A stretch of DNA of 22,040 nucleotides from positions 1 through 22,040 of IMG/VR virus record IMGVR_UViG_3300025127_000326. One strand, 5' to 3'. The notes beneath the pieces were generated by a model. The model searched no databases. It saw only the letters and a program-made list of their open reading frames with translations, and was not told the origin of the DNA. A program made the position numbers and the translations under genes. This document shows positions 12,772 to 21,294 of the stretch, piece after piece. Every line of letters starts with the position of its first letter. The stretch's first letter is position 1. This DNA is from a virus.

Positions 12772-15399
12772 ATGTGTTTCGGAAGTACAACAATACAGGC
12801 ACCCACTCAAACCCCGGTTAATGTTTATGAATCTACTAGGGACTATACTAGAGGTTTAAGAGACGCTGTTCCAGACATCATTGCTACTGAGCAAGCACTG
12901 CGTGGACCCCTACAGCAGCTTGCCCTTCAGGATTACCAAACTGCATTGTTTGGTGGGGCTTCACCCGCAATGACTAGAGAGCGGGACAGAGCGGAGCAGG
13001 CTTTTAATCAAGCAACCCAACAGAGACAGTCTTTGGAGAGAGACATTCAATCAAAGATTGATGAAATTGAAGGAAGAGAATTTAGCGTTGAAGGTGAAAG
13101 GGAAAGGTTAAGTTCTTTGCGTGACGATTATCTTGGTTTCATTGGAGACACTGATAGGAATACAAGCATTTCTGATGAAGAAAAAGAAAACATTAAGAAC
13201 CAATATCAGCAAACAATATCAACAATTGAAGCTGAACTAGAGTTTTCTGATGACCAAATTACAGAAAGATTCGGACAACAGTTTAAAGACAAGCAGGAAA
13301 GAGATCTTGAAACTGTAGCTAACGAACTTAATTCTCTGAAAGAAAGTGGTAATCTTAGTGACGCTTCTCTTGCCTCATTAGAGCAAACTTTTAACAAAGC
13401 AGCAGATGATATTTTAAAAGAGAATCCGGGCATTGTTGAGCTATCTCAGAGGGCCGTTGAAAGTCAGTTTGAGCTTGGTGAGAAGTTAAAAAAAGCTGCG
13501 ACAAACAACGAATTTGATACAATATCTGAACTAGCTCCTGAGCTAGTTGATATGTACAAGAATGCAGATCCTGCATCAAGAGACTTAGCTAAGATAGCTA
13601 CCCAAAGAGCCGAACAGTTATCAACCGGAACACCAACAGAAGCTCAAACAAGCCTTTCTAAATTAGCCACGCAAGTTGGAGCTAGAGATACTGGTGTTGG
13701 AGGAGCACAGGAAACCCTTCAGGCTGCTGGAGCCAATCTTGGTCAAGCTCAGGGTGATCTTGCAGGTCTTTCTCAGGATGTGTCTGGTAGGACTTTGGGC
13801 GGTGAACTTGGAGAAACGGCCAGATCGGGAGCCCAAGAATTGATGGGCCGAGAGGCCATGGGTCAAACAGCCGATCAGCAAACTGTTGCTGGTCAAATTC
13901 AACAACTGCTTCAAGGCCCACAAGCTGGTGCAGCAGAACAGCGTTTGCTTGAAGCTGCTGGAAGACCAGCTTCGGCAGAAGCTCAGGCTCTTGGTCAGTT
14001 TGGGCAACAGGCGTTGCAAGCTGGTCCTAGAGGAGAATCGGGCGTTGAGCAAGCGTTGCAACAACAAGCTTTACAGCAACTAGGTTTCCAAGCTGCTGGT
14101 GCATCTCCAGAAGAGCAAGCCCTTCAGCAACGTATTGGTGGCTTAATTGAAAGTGCAGGAACACTTTCTCCAGATCAGCAACGTCAAGTGGAACAAGAAG
14201 CTCTGGCTTTAGGTCAACGTCAGGGTAGGGTTAGAGACACATCCACTGCGGCTGGTGTTGCTGGTAGATTGTCAGAGGCTCGCAGAGCTGATGAAGCCCA
14301 AGACCTTATGGCTGCACAGCAGCTTCTTGGTCAGCAACAAGCCATGCAGCAAGCGCGTACAGCAGAAGAATTGCAACGTATGGGCATGGGTGGTCAGTTT
14401 GCTGGAACGGCAGAGGCAATGCAGCAGCAAAGGCTTGCTGAACAAAGAGCCACGCAGCAAATGGGCATGGGTGCAACTGGAACCGCTGCTGGTTTGCAGG
14501 CACAGCAAGCTGGATTGTCGCAACAAGCCCTGCAAGGTGCAGGGAGCTTGGAGCAGGCTCGCATGGGTCAGCAGCTACAGGGAACCGGACTAGCTCAGAA
14601 CATTGCTCAAGCTGGCTTTGCCTCAGATATGGCTGGAAGAGAACAGCAGCTTAGGGAATTTGGTGTTGGAGCACAAGAGGCAGCTCGTTTTGCACAGCAG
14701 CAGGCTCAACAGGATGCAATGCGAGGTCAAATTATAGGGCAGCAAGCGGGTCTTGCTGGTCAACAAGCAGGTTTTGCTGGACAAGAAGCCCGACTAGCCG
14801 GGCAGCAATTTGCACAGCAAGCCCAACAAGATGCAGCTTTGGCAAACTTGTACGGGCAGCAATTTGGTATGGGACAACAAAGAGAGGCCATGCAAGGACA
14901 AGCTATTGGTCAAGCATTTGGAATGGAAAGGCAACTTACTCCAGACATTGGAGCGTTCTTTGGTCGCCCCGCTTCTCAAGCAGCAGGGCTGCAAGTGGCT
15001 GGAATGGGTCAACAACAAGCTCAGTACGGAACCTCTCCACAAGCGTTTGATCCAATGGGTGGTGTCAACTTGGCCCTACAACAACAAGCTAATCAAACAA
15101 ATTTGGATATTGGTGCAATGAGTGCAAATGCTCAACAAAGAGCTGGATTCTTTGGTGGCATAGGGAACATTGGAAGAGGTATTATTGGTCTTTGTTGGGT
15201 AGCCAGAGAAGTGTATGGACAAAACAACCCAATGTGGTTGCTGTTCAGGGGTTGGCTTTTGGATGAAGCTCCTTCTTGGTTCCGCAATATTTACATCAAA
15301 TATGGTGAGCGGTTTGCTAAGTTCATTAGCAACAAACCATTTATTAAGTCTTTCATTCGGAAGTGGATGACCTCAATAGTTAAAAAATATTATAAGTAG
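12772..15399 (+). CDS. Gln/Ala/Gly-rich internal virion protein with CFI-box-like C-terminus
   Basis: This 875-residue protein begins MCFGSTTIQAPTQTPVNVYE, an N-terminus I associate with marine phage structural proteins. Residues about 65-300 are charged, coiled-coil helix (QSLERDIQSKIDEIEG and similar). Residues about 300-760 are extremely rich in Gln, Ala and Gly, and perfect seven-residue units GQQAGLA/GQQAGFA/GQEARLA begin at residue 656. The last 68 residues (808-875) form a different domain: CWVAREVYGQNNPMW, then FRGWLLDEAPSWF and YGERFAKFI, ending in a basic helix. This resembles the CFI-box C-terminal domain known from bacterial proteins. Its position after the gp13-like gene and before a coiled-coil protein suggests a T7 gp14-like core or ejection protein. 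A strong ribosome binding site precedes it. Confidence 0.65.
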   Translation: MCFGSTTIQAPTQTPVNVYESTRDYTRGLRDAVPDIIATEQALRGPLQQLALQDYQTALFGGASPAMTRERDRAEQAFNQATQQRQSLERDIQSKIDEIEGREFSVEGERERLSSLRDDYLGFIGDTDRNTSISDEEKENIKNQYQQTISTIEAELEFSDDQITERFGQQFKDKQERDLETVANELNSLKESGNLSDASLASLEQTFNKAADDILKENPGIVELSQRAVESQFELGEKLKKAATNNEFDTISELAPELVDMYKNADPASRDLAKIATQRAEQLSTGTPTEAQTSLSKLATQVGARDTGVGGAQETLQAAGANLGQAQGDLAGLSQDVSGRTLGGELGETARSGAQELMGREAMGQTADQQTVAGQIQQLLQGPQAGAAEQRLLEAAGRPASAEAQALGQFGQQALQAGPRGESGVEQALQQQALQQLGFQAAGASPEEQALQQRIGGLIESAGTLSPDQQRQVEQEALALGQRQGRVRDTSTAAGVAGRLSEARRADEAQDLMAAQQLLGQQQAMQQARTAEELQRMGMGGQFAGTAEAMQQQRLAEQRATQQMGMGATGTAAGLQAQQAGLSQQALQGAGSLEQARMGQQLQGTGLAQNIAQAGFASDMAGREQQLREFGVGAQEAARFAQQQAQQDAMRGQIIGQQAGLAGQQAGFAGQEARLAGQQFAQQAQQDAALANLYGQQFGMGQQREAMQGQAIGQAFGMERQLTPDIGAFFGRPASQAAGLQVAGMGQQQAQYGTSPQAFDPMGGVNLALQQQANQTNLDIGAMSANAQQRAGFFGGIGNIGRGIIGLCWVAREVYGQNNPMWLLFRGWLLDEAPSWFRNIYIKYGERFAKFISNKPFIKSFIRKWMTSIVKKYYK
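14737..14820 (+). repeat. Four-unit heptad repeat in the Gln-rich virion protein
   Basis: Four consecutive 21-base units encode GQQAGLA, GQQAGFA, GQEARLA and GQQFAQQ (residues 656-683). Third codon positions differ between units, so the protein repeat has been kept while the DNA has drifted. Less regular copies of the same kind occur on both sides. The seven-residue period would give one face of Gln and another of Ala/Leu on a long helix. Confidence 0.75.
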
Positions 15400-15412
15400 A
15401 TAGGGAAAAATT

Positions 15413-16495
15413 ATGGCAATGATAGGTAGCACATTAGATCCCCGATTGGGGGCCGTAAGCCCTGCGGCAATACAGGCACTCTCACAAGCTGGAGCGGCAA
15501 CGGGGCAGATGTATGCCAACCTTGGCGGTTCCATTGCTGGTGTCATCCAAGATGCTAAAAGCAGGAGAGACGATTCTATTTTACAAGACGCTTTTTCTAA
15601 AAGTGCAGAATATGACGATGATGGAAAAATGTCTTTTAATAAAGAAACTTTTTATAATGAAACTAGTGGAAAGAAGATTAACTCTAAAGTCATAGATTCT
15701 TTTTATAAAAACAAGTTAGCAACAGCGGTAATGGAAACCGACATGGCTATACAAAAGCAGTTAGCCGATTATGAGGGAGATAAAGTTGACATATCAAGAG
15801 CAGCCGAAAGTCGGTTAAGTGTACTCCAAGATAACCAAATTGAGTTGGGAAATAAGGAATTAAATTTAAAGGCTTATGAAGTCTTGTCCAATGATTACAA
15901 TAGGGTTGCTCAACTTAAACTTCAAAGAGATCAGCTTGCTCAGGCCAAAGAATTCAAAGAATTAGACTTGGGCTTGGTATACAAAGAACTTAATCAGAAA
16001 ATAAAAGAAGCCGATAGAGCTTATGTCCAAAAAGTTGCTGAGTTTGCAAAAGATAACGGTTTAACGCAGGCACAAATAGGCGCCCTTGGAGCTGAAAAAC
16101 TTTATAAAGAATCGCAGACCGCTTTAACAGATTTGGAAAGCCTTTCCTATGAAGACCCCGAGGGTTTGATGACCAATGAAGCTGCTCTTATTAATGGAGC
16201 AGTTGATATACTCCGAATGGAAAAATCCGATTTTGAATCTTTGAGCCCTATGGAAAGAAAGGCATTGCTAGACTCACGTCTTAGAAGAATAGGAGAAGAA
16301 GGAAATCCAAACGCTGAAGATATACAGCCCCTTAAAAAACTTTCTGATTTTTACTTAAACCGAGGCCTTGCTAGTATGACTGATGAAGAGTATGCTGCAT
16401 ATAAACAACAGCAGCAGCAAGCTCCAGAAAACCTTTCTTATCTTGCTCAAGCGGATAGATTTTTTGCAAATAGAGCCAGCGCGCGGCAAAATTGA
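15413..16495 (+). CDS. Coiled-coil internal virion protein, possible ejection protein
   Basis: This 360-residue protein has an Ala/Gly-rich N-terminus (about residues 10-45, GAVSPAAIQALSQAGAATGQ), which may be membrane-interacting. A long charged helical region with coiled-coil character follows (about residues 45-290), then a short Gln run (YAAYKQQQQQ) and a C-terminal basic segment. It stands between the Gln-rich protein and the 1348-residue protein, the place of T7 gp15, although it is about half that length. T7-type ejection proteins share low sequence similarity, so the role is inferred from place and composition. The start is 13 bases after the previous stop. A weak GGGAAA is the only ribosome-binding-like sequence. 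Confidence 0.6.
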   Translation: MAMIGSTLDPRLGAVSPAAIQALSQAGAATGQMYANLGGSIAGVIQDAKSRRDDSILQDAFSKSAEYDDDGKMSFNKETFYNETSGKKINSKVIDSFYKNKLATAVMETDMAIQKQLADYEGDKVDISRAAESRLSVLQDNQIELGNKELNLKAYEVLSNDYNRVAQLKLQRDQLAQAKEFKELDLGLVYKELNQKIKEADRAYVQKVAEFAKDNGLTQAQIGALGAEKLYKESQTALTDLESLSYEDPEGLMTNEAALINGAVDILRMEKSDFESLSPMERKALLDSRLRRIGEEGNPNAEDIQPLKKLSDFYLNRGLASMTDEEYAAYKQQQQQAPENLSYLAQADRFFANRASARQN

Positions 16496-16519
16496 GAAAA
16501 GAAGCACTACAGTCATCAT

Positions 16520-16533
16520 TTTAAAATTTTAAA
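16520..16533 (+). promoter_or_regulatory. 14-base palindrome directly before the giant gene
   Basis: TTTAAAATTTTAAA is its own reverse complement and ends at the base before the GTG start at 16534. There is no Shine-Dalgarno sequence in this position. It may be an A/T-rich translation enhancer, a weak promoter element or a protein-binding site, or it may simply be low-complexity sequence. It lies in one of the few intergenic gaps in the late region (38 bases). Confidence 0.35.
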
Positions 16534-19500
16534 GTGGCATATATAAATCCAATAACTGGTAAGCCTGAATACCAAGACCAAGAGTCTGGTGTTGGCTCAA
16601 TGATTGGTGGCCTCGGTGCTGAAGTGGGCATAGCTGGAGGCGCTCAAGCTTTAGGTGCAGCTACGGGCATTGGCTATATACCAATAGCTTTTTCTGGCGG
16701 CTTTGCTGGAAGCTTAGCCAACCAAGCGATAAACGATGAGCCAATAAATTTTGGCAGGGCTATAGCTGCTGGCATGGTAAACTTGCTTCCCGGTGCTGCT
16801 GGTATAAAGGCAGCAAGTAAGGCAGGTAATGTTACAAAGCTTTTAGATAGTGCCGCAAAAGGGTTGAATAGGTATGGGTCCAAGACCATTCCCGGTGCAA
16901 TAAGGCGTGAAGCTTTCCGTGGATCAGCTCTTGGTGTCTCTGAAATTACTGTAGAGAATTTGATAAACGATGCAGACCTTCCATCCATAGATGAGGTGCT
17001 TCAGTATGGTGCAGGAGGTGCAGCTTTTGGTAGTTTATTCGGAGGTATATTAGGTAACTCAATACAGAAGTCTCTTGGTAAAAACCTAGATGAAGCATCA
17101 GAAGTTTTTACTGATGAGTTGCAGGAAAGTTGGTCCACAATGGGATTGTCTAGGAAGAAGGAGCTTCTTGATGCGTTGAAGCTCAATGTAGACGACAAAG
17201 CAGTTAATATAACTCCTCAACAAAGAGCTTTTCTTCCTGCCAGATTATCTGTCTCAGAAGACGAGATGGACAAGGAGTTCAATAGGCTGTTAAATTTAGG
17301 ACGTAGGAATGTTGCTAGTGAAATGGCATTGAGGGCTCTTATACTTGCCAGAGATCCAACAACGGGGGCGGATGTTTTTCAGGCAAATAAATTTACTAAA
17401 TTTATAAATAAGTATGCTCCTTCTACTGTTTTTGGTAGACAACTTAGCAACAGGGTTGCCGAAATTCAAGGAGTTGTGGATGAATCAGAATCTCTTGGTA
17501 ATAGAATCAGGAATGACATAACATCAGAACTCAAAAGAAATCCAAACTCAACTATCATGGATGACATAAGAAGATATGTCACATCGCCGTCTGAGGCTGG
17601 AGAGTTTGTTGAAGATATTCCCGGTTCAGAACATTTACTAAGGCACGGGTCTGGGTCACGCATGGGTGGAAGGTTTGTAAAAAAATCCAATCTTCCTCCA
17701 GAATTACAGTATCTCAAAGGAGATCTTGATCAGTGGAAAGAAACTAGGTCAAGACTGCAAGCTGAACTTCTTGAGTTTGTAGACCCCAAAACTATGGACG
17801 GTTTTGTTGGAGGCGAGGAGGCCATAGCCTTGCGTGAAATAATGAATGAGGTTGGGGGCGATATGTCCACCAAAAGTAGCATCATTGATTCAATGAGACT
17901 TCAGAACTACCTGACAACAGAGTATAGGTTGTTTGAAGATGCCACTTATATTCCTAGTCAAAAATCCAAAGACAATTTAATTAACTGGATCTTAAAAAAC
18001 GATAAATCTTTTAAGGATAAGTTTAAAGAAAAAGATTTTATTGATGCAAACACTGGAAAGAAAGAGACAGATCCAGACAAAATACTTAAACTTAAAAAAG
18101 CAGAAATAGAGAAATATATAAACAAAAAATATTTAACAAAGGCAAGAAATCCTGAGGCAAGAATAAAGGCTCCTGCTAAAAAAATTGGAGAAGTTGAGGA
18201 GTTTATGACAAGCGATATTCTTCTTAACAGAAAAGAATCCCTTCCAAAAGTTCTTGTTGAATTTCTTGGTGGAGATCTCATTAATCCGTTGACCGGAAAG
18301 GCGGATACAGTTGAGCAAATGTTTGGAACAATCAGCAAGATTTCAAAGCGTGTCGCTGGACTAAGAACTCAAGAGGTTTTGTTGCGAGATCTTCAGCAAC
18401 AAGGAAAAATTAATGTACTTTCTATAGGTGGTGTGGATCAAACGGCTCCGAAAATAAATTTCAAAGATGCAGAGCAACTGAGTTTATTTGGTGGAAATGT
18501 AGTTATTGAAGCACCGAAGCCAGTGTATGAAGCAATGAAGGAGATTGAACATTCTGGATTTGCTAAAAATGTTGCTGATGTAGCAACAGATGCAACAGAT
18601 GCTTTTGGTAACACACTAAAACAATTATATGGTATAGGTGTTGCTGCAAGTAAAGCCGTAAAAGTTATAGCTAGTCCAATAGCTTACTCAACCAACGCTA
18701 TGGGCGGGGCAATTGCAGCCTTAGCTTCTGGAAATTTTAATCTTATAGGTAAGGACTTGTTTAATGGGATTAGAATGGGCCTTGATGAGTTTGGAAACAT
18801 TGAGGGAGTAGCCGAACCTTTGGGGAAAATAGTATCTAAAGCAGGTAGAGCAGGGCTTAAATCAAAGCAAATGCAACTATTGCTGGATGATATTGGCAAG
18901 ATGCGTAGATATGGAATGATGGGAGCGGATGTTTCCACCACTGATACGGTAAGATCTTTGAGCGATGGAAGCATGTCAAAGTTTGTAAACAAGGCATTTG
19001 ACCCTCTCAGTAAGGCATACCAAGTTACAGACAACGCCTACCGTTATATTGTTTGGAAGGGCAACATAGAGAAGATAAAGAAGATTTTTCCAAAGCCAGC
19101 GGGTATGTCAGATGGCAGATACTTAGCTGAGGTTGAGAGAGCTTCAGCTTTCCTAACGAATGATACCTATCAGAACTACAACAAGCTTAGCAAAACTTTT
19201 AAGAAAGCTTCTACACTTGGTATAGCTCAACCATTTTCTGCTTTCACGGCAGAGCTTTATCGCAACACATTTAACAATGTGAGAAACATTGTTAAGATGA
19301 GTAAGGGAACATTCGGAGATGACTTGGGACTGAGCCAAGAGCTTCTATCAAATGCCAACACGTCTGCAATGCTTGGAGAGGGCGTTAAGCGTGGGGCAAT
19401 TTTGGCAACTCTATCTGCTGGCTTTGGGTATGCCGTTAAGAATTACAATGAAGCAAACGGAGTTGACTCCGAGAAGATGGAGGCACTCAAGAACACTGTC

Positions 19501-20580
19501 ATACCACCCTATGACAGGGACAAGGACTTGATTATAAACATGAACCCAGATGGAAAGTCGGGAACATATATAAATGCTTCCTATATAAACCCTTTCTCTG
19601 AGTTCAATTCCATTGCTAATGCAGCGTTGAGTGGCAAGGGGACGGTAAACAGTATAAAGGATGTGGCTGCTGTCTTTGCTGACAGGTTTGTAGGAGAAGG
19701 TTCTTTTGTTTTTCAAGGTCTTGGTAGCGTAACTAGAAACCAAGATGAGTATGGTAGGCCAATTAGTTTAAAGGAGGACGGTCTTGGGAGGGTTTATGAT
19801 CGTGCGACTTATTTTCTTAAAGAGTTGTTTACTCCTAGTGCTATTGGTGAACTTGATAAGTGGGTAGAGACACTTAATGGAACCGGAGACTATACAGAGA
19901 ATCAGCTTATTCTTAGACTGATTGGTATCAGGCAAACTTCTTTCAATGTTGACGACGACACAAAGTGGAGCATCAGACCATCCAATGAGAACATGAGACT
20001 GATCAAGGGTCGATACAATAGTCTGGACGAGAATACTCCAGAGGATGTACGCCAGAGGGCTTATCAGCAAGCCAACGAGAACAGAGACGCATCAATGAAT
20101 AAGTTGATAGGCGTATATGATTCCTTGAAAACGCTTGGTATTAGCGACGATGAAGCTATTAAAATATTTAAAGATAGCAACGTATCCAACTCGGACATAA
20201 TTCAAATATCCCAAAACAAAACTAAGCCAATTGATTACGTCAAAGCTACTACAATGTCTGATGCTTATGAAGCCATTGAGGGAAGCACGTTCTCTGAAAC
20301 AAGGAGAAACATCTTAGCCAATACCAAGGGCAATATCAAAGTACGCAAGGCTCTCCTGTCCAAGCTCAGGCAGGAACAAACCTATGCTAGAAGAAACATA
20401 AGCGAGTTTGACAGAAGCTTACTCAGTTTGGGGGTTTCCGAAAGGGCTGAAATGCTGATGAATGTTCTTGGTGTGGGACCACTGAACTCTGTATTGATTA
20501 ACGAGTATCGCAGGAAGGGCATCATTACTGACGATGTAATGAAGGCCATGCGGCTTAGAGGTTCACTGGCCTCTTACTAA
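16534..20580 (+). CDS. Giant internal virion protein, T7 gp16-like ejection protein
   Basis: This 1348-residue protein is close in size to T7 gp16 (1318 residues) and last in the core series. By analogy it would leave the head first and form the channel that carries DNA across the cell envelope. Gly/Ala-rich, membrane-prone segments occur at about residues 20-65 (MIGGLGAEVGIAGGAQALGA), 155-180, 695-735 and 950-970. Between them are charged helices. A block at about 835-925 contains DNAYRYIVWKGNIEKI and LGIAQPFSAFTAELYRNTF, which I associate with large virion proteins of marine podoviruses. I see no lytic transglycosylase motif at the N-terminus. An in-frame stop at 16522 fixes the start at the GTG at 16534 or a later codon. 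It ends at the end of the late transcript. Confidence 0.7.
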   Translation: MAYINPITGKPEYQDQESGVGSMIGGLGAEVGIAGGAQALGAATGIGYIPIAFSGGFAGSLANQAINDEPINFGRAIAAGMVNLLPGAAGIKAASKAGNVTKLLDSAAKGLNRYGSKTIPGAIRREAFRGSALGVSEITVENLINDADLPSIDEVLQYGAGGAAFGSLFGGILGNSIQKSLGKNLDEASEVFTDELQESWSTMGLSRKKELLDALKLNVDDKAVNITPQQRAFLPARLSVSEDEMDKEFNRLLNLGRRNVASEMALRALILARDPTTGADVFQANKFTKFINKYAPSTVFGRQLSNRVAEIQGVVDESESLGNRIRNDITSELKRNPNSTIMDDIRRYVTSPSEAGEFVEDIPGSEHLLRHGSGSRMGGRFVKKSNLPPELQYLKGDLDQWKETRSRLQAELLEFVDPKTMDGFVGGEEAIALREIMNEVGGDMSTKSSIIDSMRLQNYLTTEYRLFEDATYIPSQKSKDNLINWILKNDKSFKDKFKEKDFIDANTGKKETDPDKILKLKKAEIEKYINKKYLTKARNPEARIKAPAKKIGEVEEFMTSDILLNRKESLPKVLVEFLGGDLINPLTGKADTVEQMFGTISKISKRVAGLRTQEVLLRDLQQQGKINVLSIGGVDQTAPKINFKDAEQLSLFGGNVVIEAPKPVYEAMKEIEHSGFAKNVADVATDATDAFGNTLKQLYGIGVAASKAVKVIASPIAYSTNAMGGAIAALASGNFNLIGKDLFNGIRMGLDEFGNIEGVAEPLGKIVSKAGRAGLKSKQMQLLLDDIGKMRRYGMMGADVSTTDTVRSLSDGSMSKFVNKAFDPLSKAYQVTDNAYRYIVWKGNIEKIKKIFPKPAGMSDGRYLAEVERASAFLTNDTYQNYNKLSKTFKKASTLGIAQPFSAFTAELYRNTFNNVRNIVKMSKGTFGDDLGLSQELLSNANTSAMLGEGVKRGAILATLSAGFGYAVKNYNEANGVDSEKMEALKNTVIPPYDRDKDLIINMNPDGKSGTYINASYINPFSEFNSIANAALSGKGTVNSIKDVAAVFADRFVGEGSFVFQGLGSVTRNQDEYGRPISLKEDGLGRVYDRATYFLKELFTPSAIGELDKWVETLNGTGDYTENQLILRLIGIRQTSFNVDDDTKWSIRPSNENMRLIKGRYNSLDENTPEDVRQRAYQQANENRDASMNKLIGVYDSLKTLGISDDEAIKIFKDSNVSNSDIIQISQNKTKPIDYVKATTMSDAYEAIEGSTFSETRRNILANTKGNIKVRKALLSKLRQEQTYARRNISEFDRSLLSLGVSERAEMLMNVLGVGPLNSVLINEYRRKGIITDDVMKAMRLRGSLASY

Positions 20581-20756
20581 AAAAATAGAGCGGGCCGCTG
20601 TAACGACTCGCCCTACAAGAAACCGAAGCCTCCAAGTTGGTAATACACCCTCTTATTTTAGAGTGAACGTGTCAACTAAAAATTAAGGGCCGAGAATAAC
20701 CTCGGCCCCGACGGGTTTAATGAAAGGTGAAAAAGATAAAACACCATTTCCAGAGA
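20581..20756. other. Convergent intergenic region between late and minus-strand operons
   Basis: These 176 bases lie between the stops of two converging operons. They hold the hairpin terminator described separately and no credible coding region. Near the end of the plus-strand gene there is only a weak inverted pairing (GGGC with GCCC, about 20593-20614) and no T run, so a clear terminator for the long late transcript is not visible. No promoter consensus or repeat was found. Confidence 0.6.
20687..20708 (-). terminator. Hairpin terminator for the minus-strand operon
   Basis: GGGCCGAG (20687-20694) and CTCGGCCC (20701-20708) form a perfect 8-base stem with a six-base loop. Read on the minus strand, the hairpin is followed by TTAATTTTT, the U-rich tail of an intrinsic terminator. 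On the plus strand the hairpin is followed by a C/G-rich stretch and only a short TTT, so it would work less well that way. It lies 49 bases after the stop of the last minus-strand gene. Confidence 0.8.
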
Positions 20757-20987
20757 TTACTCGTCTGGATTACCGTCTAAATTTTCCTTTGGTGGATTGA
20801 GTTGATTGTCTAGCTGTTCGCACTGATCATCACTCATCTCGTCAATGGCTTTTGCAGCTTGTTGTTTTAGAACATTGGCACATCCGACAACAGTCAACGA
20901 AGAAGTTAGTAAATCCTTCACATGGTCTATCGTTGCTGTGTTAATTAGGTAGTTGGAGTAGTCTTGTTTTAGTTTATTCAGGTCCAT
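20757..20987 (-). CDS. Small acidic protein at the end of the minus-strand operon
   Basis: This 76-residue, probably helical protein starts MDLNKLKQDYSNYLINTATI and ends in a Pro/Asn/Asp/Glu-rich tail. It has two Cys (in VVGCANV and DDQCEQ) and no domain I recognise. The ATG at 20987 is preceded by GAGAGGA at ideal distance and overlaps the end of the diphosphohydrolase-like gene by 14 bases. A TTG start at 21017 would add ten residues but lacks a ribosome binding site. As the last gene of the operon it is likely translated with its neighbours. Confidence 0.65.
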   Translation of the reverse strand: MDLNKLKQDYSNYLINTATIDHVKDLLTSSLTVVGCANVLKQQAAKAIDEMSDDQCEQLDNQLNPPKENLDGNPDE

Positions 20988-21294
20988 AATATTCCTCTCG
21001 TTGTATTTTAGTTTCAAGGAGAGCCAGAGCCCTCCACGCCACAGCTACATAGTCCTCCTCTAGGAGGTGTCGCATAAGGCAGTCATGGTGATCGTTAGAT
21101 ATGTTTGGTTCCCAGTGAAGAGGTTCAAGGGGATCGCAATGTTTCTCATTGCCAGCATAGGATTGCCGAGCCACTGCTGCAATGGCATTTGGGAAAGGGG
21201 ACAGTACCCCAGAATAAATGGGCCACTTTTTTCTTTCATGGCTCTCTTCGGGAATCAGTTTCACTCTGTGCTGTGGATTGGATCTGAAAATCAT
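20974..21294 (-). CDS. dATP/dGTP diphosphohydrolase-like protein (DUF5664, MazG-related)
   Basis: The sequence resembles the phage family called DUF5664 or dATP/dGTP diphosphohydrolase: SHERKKWPIYSGVLSPFPNA, AIAAVARQSYAGNEKH, PLHWEP, NDHHDCLMRHLLEEDYVAVA, then WRALALLE. This all-helical fold is related to MazG-type nucleotide pyrophosphohydrolases, which hydrolyse (d)NTPs to (d)NMP and pyrophosphate using acidic residues and Mg2+. It is 106 residues long, shorter than the members I recall, and the usual 'Asp-x-Asp-Gly-x-x-His' stretch between 'RHL' and 'AWRALA' is reduced to a few residues. It probably acts in the cytoplasm on the nucleotide pool during infection. Its start overlaps the preceding stop (ATGA). 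Confidence 0.7.
   Translation of the reverse strand: MIFRSNPQHRVKLIPEESHERKKWPIYSGVLSPFPNAIAAVARQSYAGNEKHCDPLEPLHWEPNISNDHHDCLMRHLLEEDYVAVAWRALALLETKIQREEYYGPE

Noticed and set aside
13663-14067. A 134-codon minus-strand reading frame opposite the Gln-rich gene
   Set aside because: The skewed codon composition of the plus-strand gene (CAA/CAG, GCT, GGT) leaves few stops in other frames. The predicted protein is Leu/Ser/Cys-rich without motifs or a ribosome binding site. Similar reading frames at 13682-13921, 14255-14593 and 14272-14535 were rejected for the same reason.
16402-16425. CAG/CAA run as a microsatellite
   Set aside because: It is a five-Gln run of mixed CAA and CAG codons in a normal coding region, too short to be a distinct repeat feature.
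20587-20625. Possible plus-strand terminator or tRNA-like fold after the giant gene
   Set aside because: Only a 4-base pairing (GGGC/GCCC) is possible, there is no T run, and no cloverleaf can be drawn.
20720-20800. Short plus-strand reading frame of 26 codons starting at 20720
   Set aside because: It has no ribosome binding site, lies in the convergent intergenic region and runs into the opposite-strand gene; nothing supports it.
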